A stretch of DNA of 64,000 nucleotides from Membranipora membranacea (GCA_914767715.1 OU612067.1:1054001-1118000), one strand, 5' to 3'; shown: positions 13,150-26,213, counted from the stretch's first letter. Notes: a model not told the origin generated them from the sequence alone. Translations and numbers: made by a program.

Positions 13150-14040
13150 TACTAGCCTGTATGTATTGAGTAATTATTGAAAAGCTTGTCAAGCAGGCTA
13201 CTAAACTACCTAATACCATTATAGTACATCATAGCATATACTACTCTATATATGTAGAATACATATCTTATAGGCTGTTATAACTGTTAATTAACCAATG
13301 AGACTATTCTCTCGCTAGCCAAAGATTGCCGTAGTATAATCTGCTGCGAGAAACGTTGTAGTGTGTAATTATAAGCCGTTTACTATAAAAGGGGCGGAAC
13401 TTAGACCACTAAACAAACAGTTTTCCCTCGCGAAGCTGTAAATAATCGCATGTGTGCAGTCCCTCTTAGCCCAGTCATTTTCTTTCTTTGTTGAAATAGC
13501 CTCATCCATTTACTTACCTTTTCTCTTGGAGTTTGTCCCTAACAGACTGATCAAGGGCTCCTTGCACTGATCACTTTTATTGGTTGTTACCCACCTCTTA
13601 CTTGACTCTCTAAAGAGTACATGAGAACAATGCAAAAAAGGCATATTAGGAGATGCCGGTAAAATAAAACTATGACAATGCTGAAACTGGATAAAAGTTC
13701 CCAATTGATACTTGCTACACCCCAGTTTTATAATAATAATTTTCCGCAGATTAATCTGTATGATCAGGTAGAAATTTGACCTTGGATTATGTATATTATA
13801 TATTTGCTATTACGCAGACCACATAAATCTCATCATATGGTACATACCCTGCTAGAAATAATTTTCCTCTGTGTTGCTGCAGTTCTTTTTGCAAAGTGTT
13901 TACCTTCTTCTATGTCGAGCGCAGACCTTTTGTGATTCCCATTCAGTAAGTGCAAACCTAAATATAACAAGAAGTCGGCGTTATACATCCATTGTGTTGT
14001 GTATAATATGACTTTTGTTTGTAGATCATATTATGTCACA
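13150..14040. other. 5' region of ZDHHC16, possible upstream exon
   Basis: It contains an open stretch at about 13830-13955 ending in a gtaagt donor that could splice in phase to the acceptor tttgtttgtag at about 14023. That frame has no ATG and meets a TAA upstream, so it is more likely 5' UTR. The promoter was not identified. Confidence 0.35.
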
Positions 14041-15848
14041 ATGCTGAAAAGACTACAGCGAAAATGGGATGAATGGTACTGGATCTTTTTCCACAATGAA
14101 TGTGCCAACACAAAGTATATCATGGATGTGGTGAGTAGTGTACCTACTGGATGTTAGTAAGTCATGTAACTGACACAGCAACTGACACAGCAACTGACAC
14201 AGCAACTGACACAGCAACTGACACACACTGAACATCTAAATTACAGTAGATTATCACAGAAAATATGTTCCTGACAACCCTGAGTATACCTAGAGATGAC
14301 TAATTGGCATCTCCACTACCTGATATTGCAGACTTAGATTTCTTTCTATGGGACACACACTTCTCTTAACTCACTGGTGTTCCACTTGTCATAGTTTGAG
14401 TGTTTACGTTTCCCACCACTCAATGTATAAGATCTTATTACTGATCTTATTACTGATCTTATCCCTGTGAGTAGTTAGTAGTCACACCATGAGCAGTAAA
14501 GAGTGATTCTTAGTAAACAGTGCAGTAACCTTATCTACCCCATTGTTTATATTTATGGTAACAACAGATGTAAAGGATATTTAGTGGTTCATGTGTGTAA
14601 ACTTTTTATCGTTTAACTTAAGACAATCAAGGCATATAATATATGCCTTGATTGTCTTGATGATGATAAGTAAAGATAACCCTCATCATGTCAAATTTTC
14701 ATTGTTCATGTCAGCGCTCATGGTCATTGGCTATTCTATTGTGATGTCTCTCAGAGATTCAGGACCCAATTGATTTTATAGCGCATGACATGCTCACATA
14801 CTTTTTACCGAACTTTCAAGTTGGTCCTCAACGGAATCCTGACCGTATCATTGCTGACCTATTGTTACCTTCGCAGGTGTTTGAGCCGCTCTTCTGGATT
14901 CTTGAAAATGTTGCTAAGAAAGCTGGTCCTATATTTGTGAGTCTGGTGATATTACTAACTACATCAGTGGTGGTGAACTACTACGTCTATGTGCTTCCAT
15001 GGAACAGTGAAAGATGGCCTTCTTACTACTCTGCACTGAACTATGCATTCGGACACTGGCTTCTATTAAACATTATCTTCAATTATTACATGGGCGTAAC
15101 GACACGACCAGGCAAACCTCCTGCCACAGTGGAGAACCCTGTATCTATATGTAAGAATTGTATATCTGCAAAACCTCCGCGGACCCATCACTGTAGCGTG
15201 TGCAGACAATGTGTCCTCAAGATGGATCACCATTGTCCCTGGTTAAATAATTGTGTCGGGTTTTACAACCACAGGTACTTCTTTCTATTTTGTGTTTACA
15301 TGTGTTCAGGGACTATTTTTGTGACTTGTAGTATATACAGTCAATTCAGGATGTACTTTACCGGTAGCGCGTTTAATTTCTTTTCCTCACTCTCTATGCC
15401 CTTGTATTCCGTGTTCATAGCCAGCGTATCGCCTACCACCAGCTCAACTGTAGAATTAGAGCGACCAGGGTATCCAGTCACTCCGCCCCCACCTTTCACT
15501 GAGGATGAGTTAAAAACTCGATTTTGGGTCATATATGAGTTTTTCTTGTGTGCTGGAGTTACTATAGCTCTTGGTGGGCTGACTTTATGGCACGCCAGGC
15601 TTATCAGCAAAGGTGAAACTAGTATAGAAAAGCACATCAATGCTCGAGAGAGGAGGCGTGCCGCAGAACTAGGTGCCACTTATATCAATCCATATGACTT
15701 TGGTGTCATGGAGAACTGGAGAGTGTTCTTTGGTATAGAGACTGGTACTAACCGCTCATGGAGACATGTCCTGTTCCCATCCCGACATAAACCGACCGGT
15801 GACGGTAAAGTGTGGCCTCGACATAGCGTGACTTCTAAGTCTGACTAG
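14041..15848 (+). CDS. ZDHHC16: ZDHHC16-type protein S-acyltransferase (2 coding exons, 353 aa)
   Basis: Attaches palmitate to cysteines of membrane proteins; family members sit in the ER/Golgi membrane. Coding exons are 14041-14130 and 14877-15848, joined at MDV|VFEPLFW (donor gtgagt, acceptor ttcgcag). The cysteine-rich DHHC domain spans about residues 121-158, with catalytic Asp-His-His-Cys at 147-150 inside [14 protein letters not shown]. Hydrophobic segments flank it, as expected for a four-pass enzyme. ZDHHC16 is indicated by VFEP-FW near the N-terminus, the TRPGKPP segment, the Pro-rich loop before the last pair of membrane segments, and [14 protein letters not shown] followed by NPYDFG near the C-terminus. 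The length resembles the roughly 377-aa vertebrate form. The start at 14041 is the first in-frame ATG after the acceptor. Everything from the membrane domain onward lies in one uninterrupted exon. Confidence 0.93.
14168..14227. repeat. 12-bp tandem repeat in ZDHHC16 intron
   Basis: About five copies of aactgacacagc in the single coding intron. It produces a spurious Leu/Cys-rich open frame on the other strand. Confidence 0.95.
14620..14658. repeat. Perfect 18-bp inverted repeat, 3-nt loop
   Basis: The arm aagacaatcaaggcatat is followed by aat and its exact complement, inside the ZDHHC16 intron. Confidence 0.95.
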
Positions 15849-16264
15849 GGCTGCTTTGTATTCTTGTGTTTATTATTGTGCCAACAAATTACATATTGTA
15901 CATCAACTGATCAACTGCCCCAACATAACATTAATTAAGTGTCATTTTATGATTGCCTTTATTATGACGTTTCTCTAATCACGGGGTGCTCGTACCGCAT
16001 TTTATATTTTTCTGACAATTTCTCTCTTTCATAAATACATCCTCAAGATTTAATAGAAAACCTCGTGTAATCTGTTTAATGTAGTGTCTAATGCTCCTTG
16101 AACTTTCTTTCGCCACATTTGTTTGTTAACAGGAAAAAATAGCCAGACACACTACTTGTATTCAAATTCGAAGCGAACATAGGCAACAGGAAAATGGTTG
16201 AAAGATGCAAATAATCACATGAGATATAGCACCAGAAAAATAAGAGCGAAACACACCCCACTAG
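15849..16264. other. Intergenic gap between convergent ZDHHC16 and GT10 genes
   Basis: A short gap of about 0.4 kb lies between two convergent stop codons. It must carry both 3' UTRs. No canonical AATAAA could be assigned with certainty. Confidence 0.5.
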
Positions 16265-19200
16265 TTAGTTGTAATTAAAGCGTAATTTTTTATCTTTACT
16301 ATTAAACTTGTTAATGATTGTCCATGGATCAGAGAAGGTAAAATTGGCCTGACCATTCATCTTAGTCGCATAGTTAGAGATCATGTTTCTGTTTGCTTTC
16401 CAACACCTGAAACAATACAAACATGTCTGAGGTTTATTTCATGACTACACAAGTGATATGCATACTTTATAGACCAAGGCTGATCCAGTTGGCCTGTATT
16501 CGGAATCGCTTCATCCCTACTGATCAGCCGGGGAAGAGGAGCAAACTTAAATGTAGGCAGCTGGAAACTTGTTCTACATACTTAATATGTCTAAATTCCA
16601 GGCGTCATTGTCGCCTACTTAATACTTGAACTCTACGCTATATTTTGGGTTACCTTACCTCTGTCGTCCGTGATAATGATGCATGTCTATCTGTGATGGT
16701 TCGAACCATTTATCTCTGAATACACGACACATCTCACAGACTGGTCTCGGCATGTAGAAAGATACATGTGTTCTCTTCCACTCAAAGTATCTGATAAAAA
16801 AATTAGTTAATCACTTGAGGTCTCTTTACGATCATAGCCTCCACATGCACTGGTATGTGATAACAATAGGCCGTGCAAGCTTCAATAATTCTTAAACTTG
16901 ATAAGAAGGAGCTAAATCGGGTAAGGCTGCACGACTACTAGTAGTATCCATCGTCAACCAATAGTATTGAGGATGGTGAGGCTTTGGCGGTTATTCAACA
17001 GGTGTCACTGGAGTCCTGGGTTTGAGGCCCAAAAGGGAGCATTATTTGGTTCCTCCAGTCCCTTGCCATCTTAACATGTGTAAGGGAGTTGTCTTATCAA
17101 GTGCCATGATGGACAACTCCTAATATTTCCACCAATATCATTTTGTATTCAGGGTGTCTTAGATTCATTCATACTTCTGGTAGGCAGCGTCATCTTTATC
17201 TAATGCATAGAGATATGCGGCTAGCTCGTGTGGGGAGTCAAACTGATCGGCTTGTATGTATGAATAAGGCGGGGCATATTTCTCGTAACCATTACGCCTC
17301 CCGTACACCACAGGTATAACATCAATCTGTAGAACAGTATGAAACGATTTTAACTATTAAACATTATTAAATGATCAGGAGTCTAATTGCCATATACACT
17401 GTGAACCCACTTTGCGCATGTGCACCAATCAATTCAGGTTGGTTATCTTTGCACCGTAGCAGAGAGACTTGTATCACAGAGCCAATCTGCAAGCAATGTG
17501 CTGTGAACCTCCGATTACGCTATGTTACTTGAAACTTAATTCCACAGGCTTTTCATGCAAACAAGATGTTATTAGTGTCGTTTCTGACCGACTCCTGACT
17601 TTCATGCTCTGAGACACAATGAAGCGAGAATCTCCCTTCAAACCATTAATTGTGTGTGTACAAAAAAACTGCGAACGCTATCGAGAACTGGTGCCCACTT
17701 GGCCGGTTGAGGTGTCAGGTGTAATCTACTGCTTGACTTGCTTATTTAAATATAATTGTACAAGGTAAAGATATAGTTGGAACAAGCTTTTACCAACTAA
17801 TGAAACACAATTACAAATTACTCCTTACATCTTTTAGAGTGCGGAAGAATTTCTCCGTAATGTAGTCGTCACAATCTCCATTCTCAAAGGAAATATAGAA
17901 CTTGTAATGTCTGGCTGTAAATATTAGAACGCAATTATTATTGGCATTGAAAAATCATTTGGTGGCAGACTTTCATGTTCTCATTTGATATTTTAGCCGA
18001 CGATTACTGTGTAAGGAGGTACAAATCCGGAATTCTTTTCAAGGTTGTATTTATACGAGAACAATGATAAACTACCAGTCAGTACACATAGAATAAACTG
18101 TAAGGAAAGTCTAAGGGGAACTATGGGTGAACTCACCAACTTTTGGGATATCCATTGGAACTCTTGTGGCGCTGTCAGAAGAACACTTTCCGAACACATC
18201 TATATCGATATACTTTATAAGCTGCAAAATAAAAAAAATAAAAAAATATAAATACTTCCATTAAAAATGACCAAGGAAGGTACTGATCTGGAGAGCTTGT
18301 GCAATAAACAATATCATTATATCTTGATGAAAAACGATACCTATTGGGGCAGCTGTAGGGTCATGATCAGTTTTTCTTAAACATTGATCAACTTTTTTAA
18401 TAAAGAAAACTTTGACATTATCACTCAACATAGCTTCTACCGCATACAATATAACGGGTCAGCCATCGCCCTGTCACACAGACCACTGGTGCCCACTGGG
18501 CTGCTTCACTGGGCCGCTGTGTCAAGTCTAGGTTATCCGCCCTAAGGGACATGATTTCATTGTTAATTAGTGGTGTAAATAAACAAAAAAAATGTATCCA
18601 GCCCCCCTCACCCTATAATGGATGTAATTCAGTCTGCCGCAACGTCCATTCCACCATAACTTGATAATGGAATACCACAAAACCAAATGACAGCAACAGT
18701 CATAACCACTGATTTATAATAGTTAATAATAATTAATTAATAATAATAATAATTAATTAATTTATAATAATTATAAATCAGTGATCATAACCAATTCTGC
18801 TCTCATGAATGTTGTATATGCTCAAAACTTTACAAGCTACATCATACCGTGAAGTTTATTCTCTGGTTGAGCCCAACTGGGCAAATCTCAAATCTACATT
18901 ATCGCCATCGGAATGGTTATGTTGGAATGCTGGAATGATCTGCCATCCCCAATGTTTATTTACTCTTTATTGTCAAATCAACTCACAAATCAGCAAATCC
19001 ATTTCTTGCCAATTGAGGTGCTTAGTCTAGGGGAAGCAGATCCTTGTTTATTTTGATATTATGTGGTATTTCACAGGATAGTAAAAAGCAAAGCTATTCT
19101 AGTGTTTAATATAAACTCTAAGATAAGCCTAATGTTGATCGTTCCCCTTGTATAATTATGCCTGAATAAGTATGTTACAAGTCAATGGTTCTAAAAGTTT

Positions 19201-22200
19201 ACTTAATAAAATTTTTGTTTGAAGCTGTAATATAAACAGCGCTTTCCAAACAGCTTAACTTTGATTATCTGCATTGTTGGACTTACCTCAGCCACGTAAT
19301 GTTCTCTATGTGCATACAGGGTAAAGCAGCGACTCACTATCCAGATAACTTTACGAGCTTTAGAAGCGTAATAATTAGGTCTGATGGCTACAGGCGCGTC
19401 TCTCAGTCTAACCTGACCATAAGGCCAGAATACGGTAGCATCTCGCTGATAGTGTAACGTCCAGTTCATACCTACAATAAGCAGCTGATTCTGAGATTCT
19501 GACTTATTCATTCACTGTATGATTGCGGAAGCGGAGGGGGTGTCCGATTGAGGAGGGAGGCGGAGGGGGTGTCCGATTGAGGAGGGAGGCGGAGGGGGTG
19601 TCCGATTGAGGAGGGAGATGGCAAGTGTTTGAGGGCCATACTCACTGGTACACTGGTCATATAATTAGGCCAAGAAAACAAAAATTCACACATTCATACA
19701 CAAATATAGGTACAGTAATCTGAGGTGCCTCTATCTCTACTCTTTAAGCTCTATAATCTCTTTGTTTTCTGGAGCATGATTGTTAGCCATATTAATTAAT
19801 AATAGAGCCCTCGATATCACACACCTCAGCGACATAAGAGTATTCAAGTGTGCTCTATTGTCTGAACTCAGGGGATCAATAAACAGGAACACCTTGACTG
19901 TAGTGCGGCGCATTCCATAATTATAATATTTGTGAAAAAGCCACTTTCAGCTCAAAGCCTATAATAATGTTGGGTTTTAAGACCTATGATTAAACAGCAG
20001 GGAAAGTAAAAATTCCAGTAGCTTTAATGAGAGGTATCATTTTGAGATCACTCTACATTCTACATAAACACCATAAACCTACAGTAAATGTTTATGGATA
20101 AAGCAAATTATAGCATACCTACCAATGCTATGCATGTGGTACAGTTTTGGATTGTCACTTAAGTGCGAAGTCTGACATACATATTTGCTGTGTTAGTGTC
20201 GAGACTGATATACATATTTGACAGTAGTTTGACCTCAGTGTACTCACCGACTCGATTATTTATTATAGACATATCAGAGTCCTCCCAGTAAAACGGCTGC
20301 TCAAAGAAATGAAAGACAAATCTCTGCTCAGGGAAAGCCCTGACTAGTCGTCTGTTGTCCTGATCCATTTTCTGGTAGTCTTTATTACCGCTGTATATAA
20401 TCACTACATCTGACTCATTAAACCTGTCATATGAGAAATATGCAACAGATTAAATTAATTTTATTGTATCCGTGGATTGTCTTATCCTGATATCAGCTAG
20501 GATTATCCCTGCCAGAAGTGAACAGAAAGTTACCAAATCCCTACACCTATACATGCATACAAGTTTGAATTTAAAACTTACTCTTTCACCAAACAGAGTA
20601 ATTCACCATGACAATTATGTTGAAAATCTGCAGAGTAGAGACAACTATTTATCACAATATTAATAATTATACTAATTACTATAATAGGTCCTTAGATGGA
20701 TAAGGAGGTAACACACAGACACCAGTGTGTAACAGCTGTGATATTCAGATAACAAATAAACAAACTACTCCTACCAAGTACCTAATATTAGCCCTAAATA
20801 GCTCACTGCTCCTACAACTACCCTAAATATCGACACTGCTGTCAAAGATTATCATCTTCCTTCTGTTTGTTACTTTGTTAATTCTGTTTCACAGCACAAG
20901 CGCAGGATAATAACCTCGCAGCCAAATGATGCAATAAAATTGGTTGTTGAGATAGTAAATGTCGTGTAGTAAATAATAGGGTAGTTTGTGTTGTGAGATG
21001 CCGGTAATGACATTCCGATACCAACACCTTTCCAATAATGGTTGATAACGATAGGAATGCCAAAACCAGCACCCTAACAGAGTTTGAGCATTCAAATTAT
21101 ACATGGGGTTATCTTAGTAGACCTTAAGATCATCCTACCTTGAAGCATCAGCGGTGAATTCACAGCCATTTCCCGGCAAGCAGACGCTGAACAGGTCGTA
21201 GTTTGTGATGTTTGGATTCAGACCTCTAACACTAAAGAACAGTGTCCTAAGGTTGAGCGATTCCTGCTCGTAGTCTGGTATAGATTTCTGTGCCAGTAAT
21301 GAGTGAAGATAACCCACTGAATAATTATCAGAAACAGCTTGTCATTCACGTCAGGATCAGAGCATTCATTTAATGAACCTTTTTTACTTTTCGAGCAAAC
21401 ATTCAGATTAAAAAAAAAAATCTCTTCAGTGCATGCTACAATCTGTTAGCGGTTGGCGCACTATCAATATATCAAAGGGATGGGGCAGCAGTTTTGACCC
21501 TTTAGTGTTTGGGTTTGAATACCATCGAAGTCATGTGAGTATTCAAAACAGGTATGCTATCAGTATCCTCTCATATCTTACCTAATATCAGCAGACTCCT
21601 GTTCAGTGTCCGTGTGTCCCTTGCAGGGATATTGTTTAATGTCGGCGCTTCTTTCTCATCTACAGCTAAGCCGTGATCAGCCTCCCTGCTGTGATTAGAT
21701 AAAGATTCGAGGAGTTTTTGAGTCTTTTCATTCTGCTGCTGGAGCTTTGACACATTAGAGATAAGATTATTCAGCTGATCCCCAACCTCCAAGTCAGCCA
21801 GAGCAATATTCCTGATATCGTCTAATTTTTGGGAGAATCCCATGTCTCTATGCTCAATGTCAGACTGAAGTTTTGTTATATTTAATGCGGCAGATGTTAA
21901 CATTCGAGTTAATGCTTGGGATCTTTGAGCTGGAGTCTCATCTGTTGAACTGAGAATCTAAAATAAAAATTTTATTGGTTATCAGGGGTGTACTGGTTAT
22001 CAGGGGTGTATTGGTTATCAGGGGTGTATTGGTTATCAGGGGTGTATTGGTTATAAGGGGTTTATTGGTTATCAGGGGCGTATTGGTTATCAATGGCGTA
22101 TTGCCCATCAGTGGTGAATTGTTACATTAGGGCTCTGATGGTTTTCTAAGAGAATTACTAACAACCGAACAGAGCTGCATTCATACTGAAGATTTTTCGT

Positions 22201-23809
22201 ACAGATGTTCCTGTCAGATTATTTAGATTTTAGTTATTTTTAATATAAGCTGTGCAGTGAAAATCTGCAGAATAAATCTAACTAAACTCAACTTACTAGA
22301 ATATTTTTTGTGAACCAGATAAAATCTTTCTGATCACATATTATACACCTCAAAGTGGTAGTGATCTTCAGCGTTTATTTTATATATCTGGTAATTAATC
22401 ATCTTAATCAAGTCAATACTTCCTAACCTACCTCTGAATATTGTGGATTTATGGATTAAGTTTAATGTTGGGGGCGTTGTGACCACTGGAATTCCTGAAT
22501 ATAAATTATCGCAAGACAACCAAAGTATATTACTTTATCTAAACAAGTTAAGGTTTGTCGCTATGGTTCATGATCTGAGAGAAATTGACAAGCCTAGTAT
22601 AGTTGACTATACAAAGTCATAAGCGTGCAAGATTTATGTTGTTGTAAAATCGGAGAATGAACGTGGCTTGCAATTAATGTTAGCGTCTAAATATTTTGGA
22701 AAAACAACATAAGAGTAAAAGACTCACCTCGACATAATGCATATCACGCTTATGATAGTCAGACACAGCCTGAGTTAGCTGAGACATGTATTTAATGGTG
22801 AGGATTCCGAGTACAGACGCCACCACTAATAACAGCGTCAGCCACTTCATCCAGCCCTTCATGGTGATGAACAAGCGGCGGATAGATCCTCTGAGCTGCA
22901 TATAGAGATATAACAGATTGCCTGAACAGAGTTATAATCATTCAACGAACCTTCTGGTCCTGTGAGTCTGTAGATACCTTTGATAATTTGGCGATGGGTT
23001 ACAAAAAATTTACATACACACCCATGAACTTTTAAACAAAATATATATCCTAAAAAATATAAACCAAACAACAAGCCTGTCTGAGTGTTAATTCATTGAC
23101 AGAATGCTCCTTGCCTACCGTCATCCCTAGCTGTACCCAGGTAAGATAATAACAGGAGCAGGTCACAATATGCACCTAATGTTGACTCAGGGAAAAACTG
23201 CAATAATAGCCTATTATTTTATAACACAAACAGTTTAGCTGGGAGTCAACAAAACCTCTTAATGTGTGTTATGGATATCTGAAATTGTAAAAGGATATTT
23301 TCACAACTGACTACATGCAAACGCTCCACAAGGCATACAAGTATTCATATATCTACAGGTTCAATAAGAGGTCACCTAAAGCTTCACCGATTTTTGACCC
23401 CTCTCATAAAAGAAAAATCATTAATGCCAGTTCTAATGAGAAATACCTGAATAGAAACAATGAATATCAGTAGTGAGGACTATACGGGTGTGTCCAGTCC
23501 TGGTATATGGGTCACCTGACAGCTAATGTCTAACTAACACAAACAGAGCTATCGTGTATCCAGCTCAAGTTCAAAGCCACTCAATAAATGGCTGGCAGAC
23601 TGTAATTGAGCAGCATGCCACTCTAAATCTCTTAACTTTCTCTATGGGATACCCTTGAATGCTCAGGTTTAGTTCTCAATCGGACTATAATCACGTTACG
23701 TTAGCTCCCTCTAGTTACATATATAAAAGAGATCGTTACCATGGTGACCAACATGGTAATAATATGGTCTGAAAAATAAATCAGTCTTACTTACATAGAT
23801 AACCTTCAT
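16265..23809 (-). CDS. GT10 alpha-1,3-fucosyltransferase-like, type II membrane protein (11 exons, 564 aa)
   Basis: Predicted Golgi enzyme transferring fucose from GDP-fucose to glycans. Exons in order: 23795-23809, 22728-22895, 21582-21957, 21139-21316, 20248-20423, 19287-19471, 18137-18221, 17829-17914, 17175-17326, 16659-16790, 16265-16406. They sum to 1695 nt, 565 codons, with all phases matching. A basic cytosolic tail precedes a membrane anchor at about residues 23-39 (LTLLLVVASVLGILTI). A long heptad-rich stem follows at about 60-185, then the catalytic region. GT10 signatures are MNWTLHYQRDATVFWPYG (about residue 305), YKFYISFENGDCDDYITEKF (the acceptor/donor core block) and DVIPVVYG. 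The first exon, encoding MKVIY, is chosen because it splices in phase onto LRGSIRR. An alternative is the ATG at 22901, which is exactly where an acceptor-like atgcag lies. The linkage specificity cannot be read from the sequence. Confidence 0.9.
16970..17135 (+). mobile_element. Probable decayed tRNA-derived SINE in GT10 intron
   Basis: A B-box-like gggtttgaggccca lies at about 17019-17032, preceded by a weak A-box-like region and followed by a body that does not code. It lies between the GT10 exons 17175-17326 and 16659-16790. Confidence 0.4.
18700..18795. repeat. AT-only hairpin in GT10 intron
   Basis: The arms cataaccactgatttataat and attataaatcagtgatcata enclose a taataatt-rich loop. 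It lies in the intron between exons 19287-19471 and 18137-18221. Confidence 0.85.
19531..19617. repeat. 29-bp minisatellite, 3 identical units, GT10 intron
   Basis: Three back-to-back copies of a purine-rich unit beginning gcggagggggtgtccgattg. It lies a few dozen bases upstream, in transcript sense, of the exon carrying the NWT-YRRD-type block. Confidence 0.97.
21430..21560 (+). mobile_element. Possible decayed SINE in GT10 intron
   Basis: A-box-like gttagcggttggcgca followed by B-box-like gggtttgaatacc at tRNA-like spacing. No second copy of the body was found in the window, so the assignment is weak. Confidence 0.35.
21975..22110. repeat. 18-bp tandem repeat beside a GT10 splice acceptor
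   Basis: About seven copies of ttggttatcaggggtgta lie within about 20 bp of the acceptor of the stem-encoding exon (21582-21957). Later units are degenerate. Confidence 0.95.
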
Positions 23810-24410
23810 TACCAGCTTCTCTTTCCTAGAAGACAGTGTGTCAATATAAGGCTAATGTAAAATGAATCCAGCCGAGTTTTTATTAAAATGTTTATCTAAA
23901 CCACAGAGCTGTAGGCAATGTTAACAAATTAATATTTAAATCTGGTCTGGTAATATATTCAATATCAGAACTAGTGTAATATAATACACAGAGTTACTAA
24001 CTGCTGCATGGCAGACTGAATCGATCAGATTGTCCTAGCTACAGTTTCATATTTACGTGGTGATGTACTGAACTGATGATGGATTAAAACATAATCCCCT
24101 ATTGAAGTAGATGACAGGGGTATGATATGACCTATGATATCCTGGGTTATCATCTAATTAGCCTTATAACAATGCCATGCAGCTGAGGAGGATCACACAG
24201 CTAAATTTGACCGAAACAAAAGGCACTCTCAGAACTTAGACTAATGGTCACAAGCCTTGGCAGGCTGTCGGGGAGGGAAGGGGGGATGTACCCAGGCTAA
24301 CTGGTCACCCTGTAGTAATTCTAAATTAGAAGCTATAACATAACAGTAGGAATTACATTAAAAATTATGTGAGGAGCAACCCTACCCTTACAGAGCTGCA
24401 AGTTTTAGAA
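23810..24410. other. Upstream region of GT10 gene
   Basis: AT-rich, non-coding. It would contain the promoter and 5' UTR of the minus-strand GT10 gene. No TATA-type element could be singled out. Confidence 0.35.
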
Positions 24411-24492
24411 TAATAACAGGACGGACGACGTGTTTATAATAACAGTACGGACGGACGTGTTTATAATAACAGTACGGACAGACGTGTTTATT
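24411..24492. repeat. About 27-bp tandem repeat, 3 units
   Basis: Three copies of a unit containing ataacagtacggacggacgt followed by gtttat, with minor differences among them. Confidence 0.95.
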
Positions 24493-24569
24493 GCTCTTGT
24501 TCTCTAAAGTCTGAAGTAAGCAAACCCATTGGAGTTTGTCATAAAGTAAACAAGATTAACTAATATACC

Positions 24570-24690
24570 TTGTTTACCAATTCAGAAATAATTTCAATGC
24601 CAGTTAAAGCTAATGGTCTTAACAACAAGACAGGCGCGCTCTAACCAACTGAGCCACCTCCTACTCTTGGATGGCCAACATTCCTTGACT
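24570..24690 (-). mobile_element. tRNA-derived SINE fragment
   Basis: On the minus strand, gtggctcagttggttagagcg is a classic A box at the head of a tRNA-like sequence. A matching B box is not clear, so this is probably a truncated or diverged SINE. Confidence 0.5.
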
Positions 24691-24699
24691 GCGTTCTAT

Positions 24700-25670
24700 T
24701 TACTAGGACGCACCACACCTTTGGCAAAAAGGATACCTTGCTATCCTTATTAAATTGTGTTTATATATTGATAGAAACTTATTATTTATCTTTGTTTATT
24801 ATATTTGAAATTGCCCTCTATATGAATAAGAGAAAATGACTCTATTGACTGTAGTCATATGAGGCAGACAACAATGCAATATGCATGTGGTGAAAATCTA
24901 AACCTACACAATGACAGGCCATTACCCGTATCTACCCAGGGATAGCTAGCAGGTTTTGATTCCCATGGAGGACAATTTTTATAAAATAGAATACTACTAC
25001 AGAGAAGTTATCCTCTCAAATTCGCGGGCCTGAAATCCGTAGATATTTAAGACTAGTGAAAAAGGTTGGAGTTGTGCCCTCCGCGAATTAGGAGCCCGCG
25101 AATTATTAAGGTCAGTAGGGTATTTTCTCTATGGTTGTGATTGGTCATAGATATCTGGAGGGAGGTATCTTTTATCCCTTGATAATATTATAACAGTGTA
25201 TGAGGAAAAAGGTTAATTGAGAACATATCTAAAACTGACAGCCTGACAAACAAGAATCTGATAAAATGATTTTAGCTACTAACTGTTTTTTGTCTAAGTT
25301 TTCTTTCAAAGCTTACATGTTTGAATGGTGTGATTTTATTAAATTAAAGCATTTAAAGGGATAAACATCACAAAGATATACATGGAAAAATTACTCACGG
25401 TTGCAAAGGCAGCAGCACAGTATTCATGTAAAAAAAATATATATGACCCCAGCCCTATAACCCATGGTACCATTAAGTCTTTTGACGAGCGCAAAGGTCA
25501 CAAGGTCTGTGATTTGGACCATAGGAGTAGACTCGCAGTATCTGAACATTTATAAACTGCTGCTGGGGCTCACACATGGAGGTAGTGAAACAATGATACT
25601 GTTACCAACGACTATAAACCATTTAGAAATCAGATACAAGCTCGATATCAGTACTGCAATAATCATGTGC
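24700..25670. other. Intergenic, nothing recognised
   Basis: No gene, terminus or array was seen. An open frame at 25464-25784 looks like chance. Confidence 0.4.
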
Positions 25671-25679
25671 CATTTGCCA

Positions 25680-25775
25680 GTAATAATAATAATATTAATA
25701 AAGTTTATTTATGAAACGCTTATAAAAAATTGTTTAAAAACAATGATTTCTAAGCGTTGTACATTTGATAAAAGG
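25680..25775 (+). repeat. Retroposon 3'-end-like segment after (TAA)n
   Basis: taataataataatattaata leads into aaagtttatttatgaaacgc and, after a short stem, taagcgttgtaca. Small TAA repeats next to paired aaacgctta/taagcgtt arms are typical of the 3' ends of invertebrate SINE/LINE families. No coding part is present. Confidence 0.4.
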
Positions 25776-26213
25776 TTAAAATAGAAACATATACTATGAA
25801 ATAAGCCTGCTGGTAAAATAAATAAAATTGATTAAAATTTTGTTATCATAAAAATAATTAATGAGATGAGAAAAAAAAATGATGAAAGATGAGATAATTA
25901 AGATAATTAAAACCTACAAGTGACAACTGCCCAGCACCTAAAAATCAACTATAAAACCTAAATATATGGGGTATATGCGTCCCGGAAAAGATACGTTTTT
26001 AACTGTGACTTTAATTAGTAGTCAACACTGGCACCACTAAATACGTAACAAGATGCAATTAACTTTCACCAGTAGGCAACATACTCAAGAAAAGAAACCC
26101 TAGGTATAAGCTTTGGATCTGCCCCACAGGGCAGTCAGTAGCCCCTCCAGCCCATGGCTGCATTAAACTGAATTAAGTTGAGAAGCTAATATAATCTCAA
26201 AGAAAATGCTTAA

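Noticed and set aside
13827-13955. Upstream coding exon of ZDHHC16
   Set aside because: It can be spliced in phase but has no ATG before an upstream stop, so I treat it as possible 5' UTR only.
15341-15679. 112-codon ORF antisense to ZDHHC16
   Set aside because: Shadow of a long conserved exon; no family match and no start context of its own.
21975-22110. CRISPR-like array
   Set aside because: Units are contiguous without unique spacers, and the context is a eukaryotic intron.
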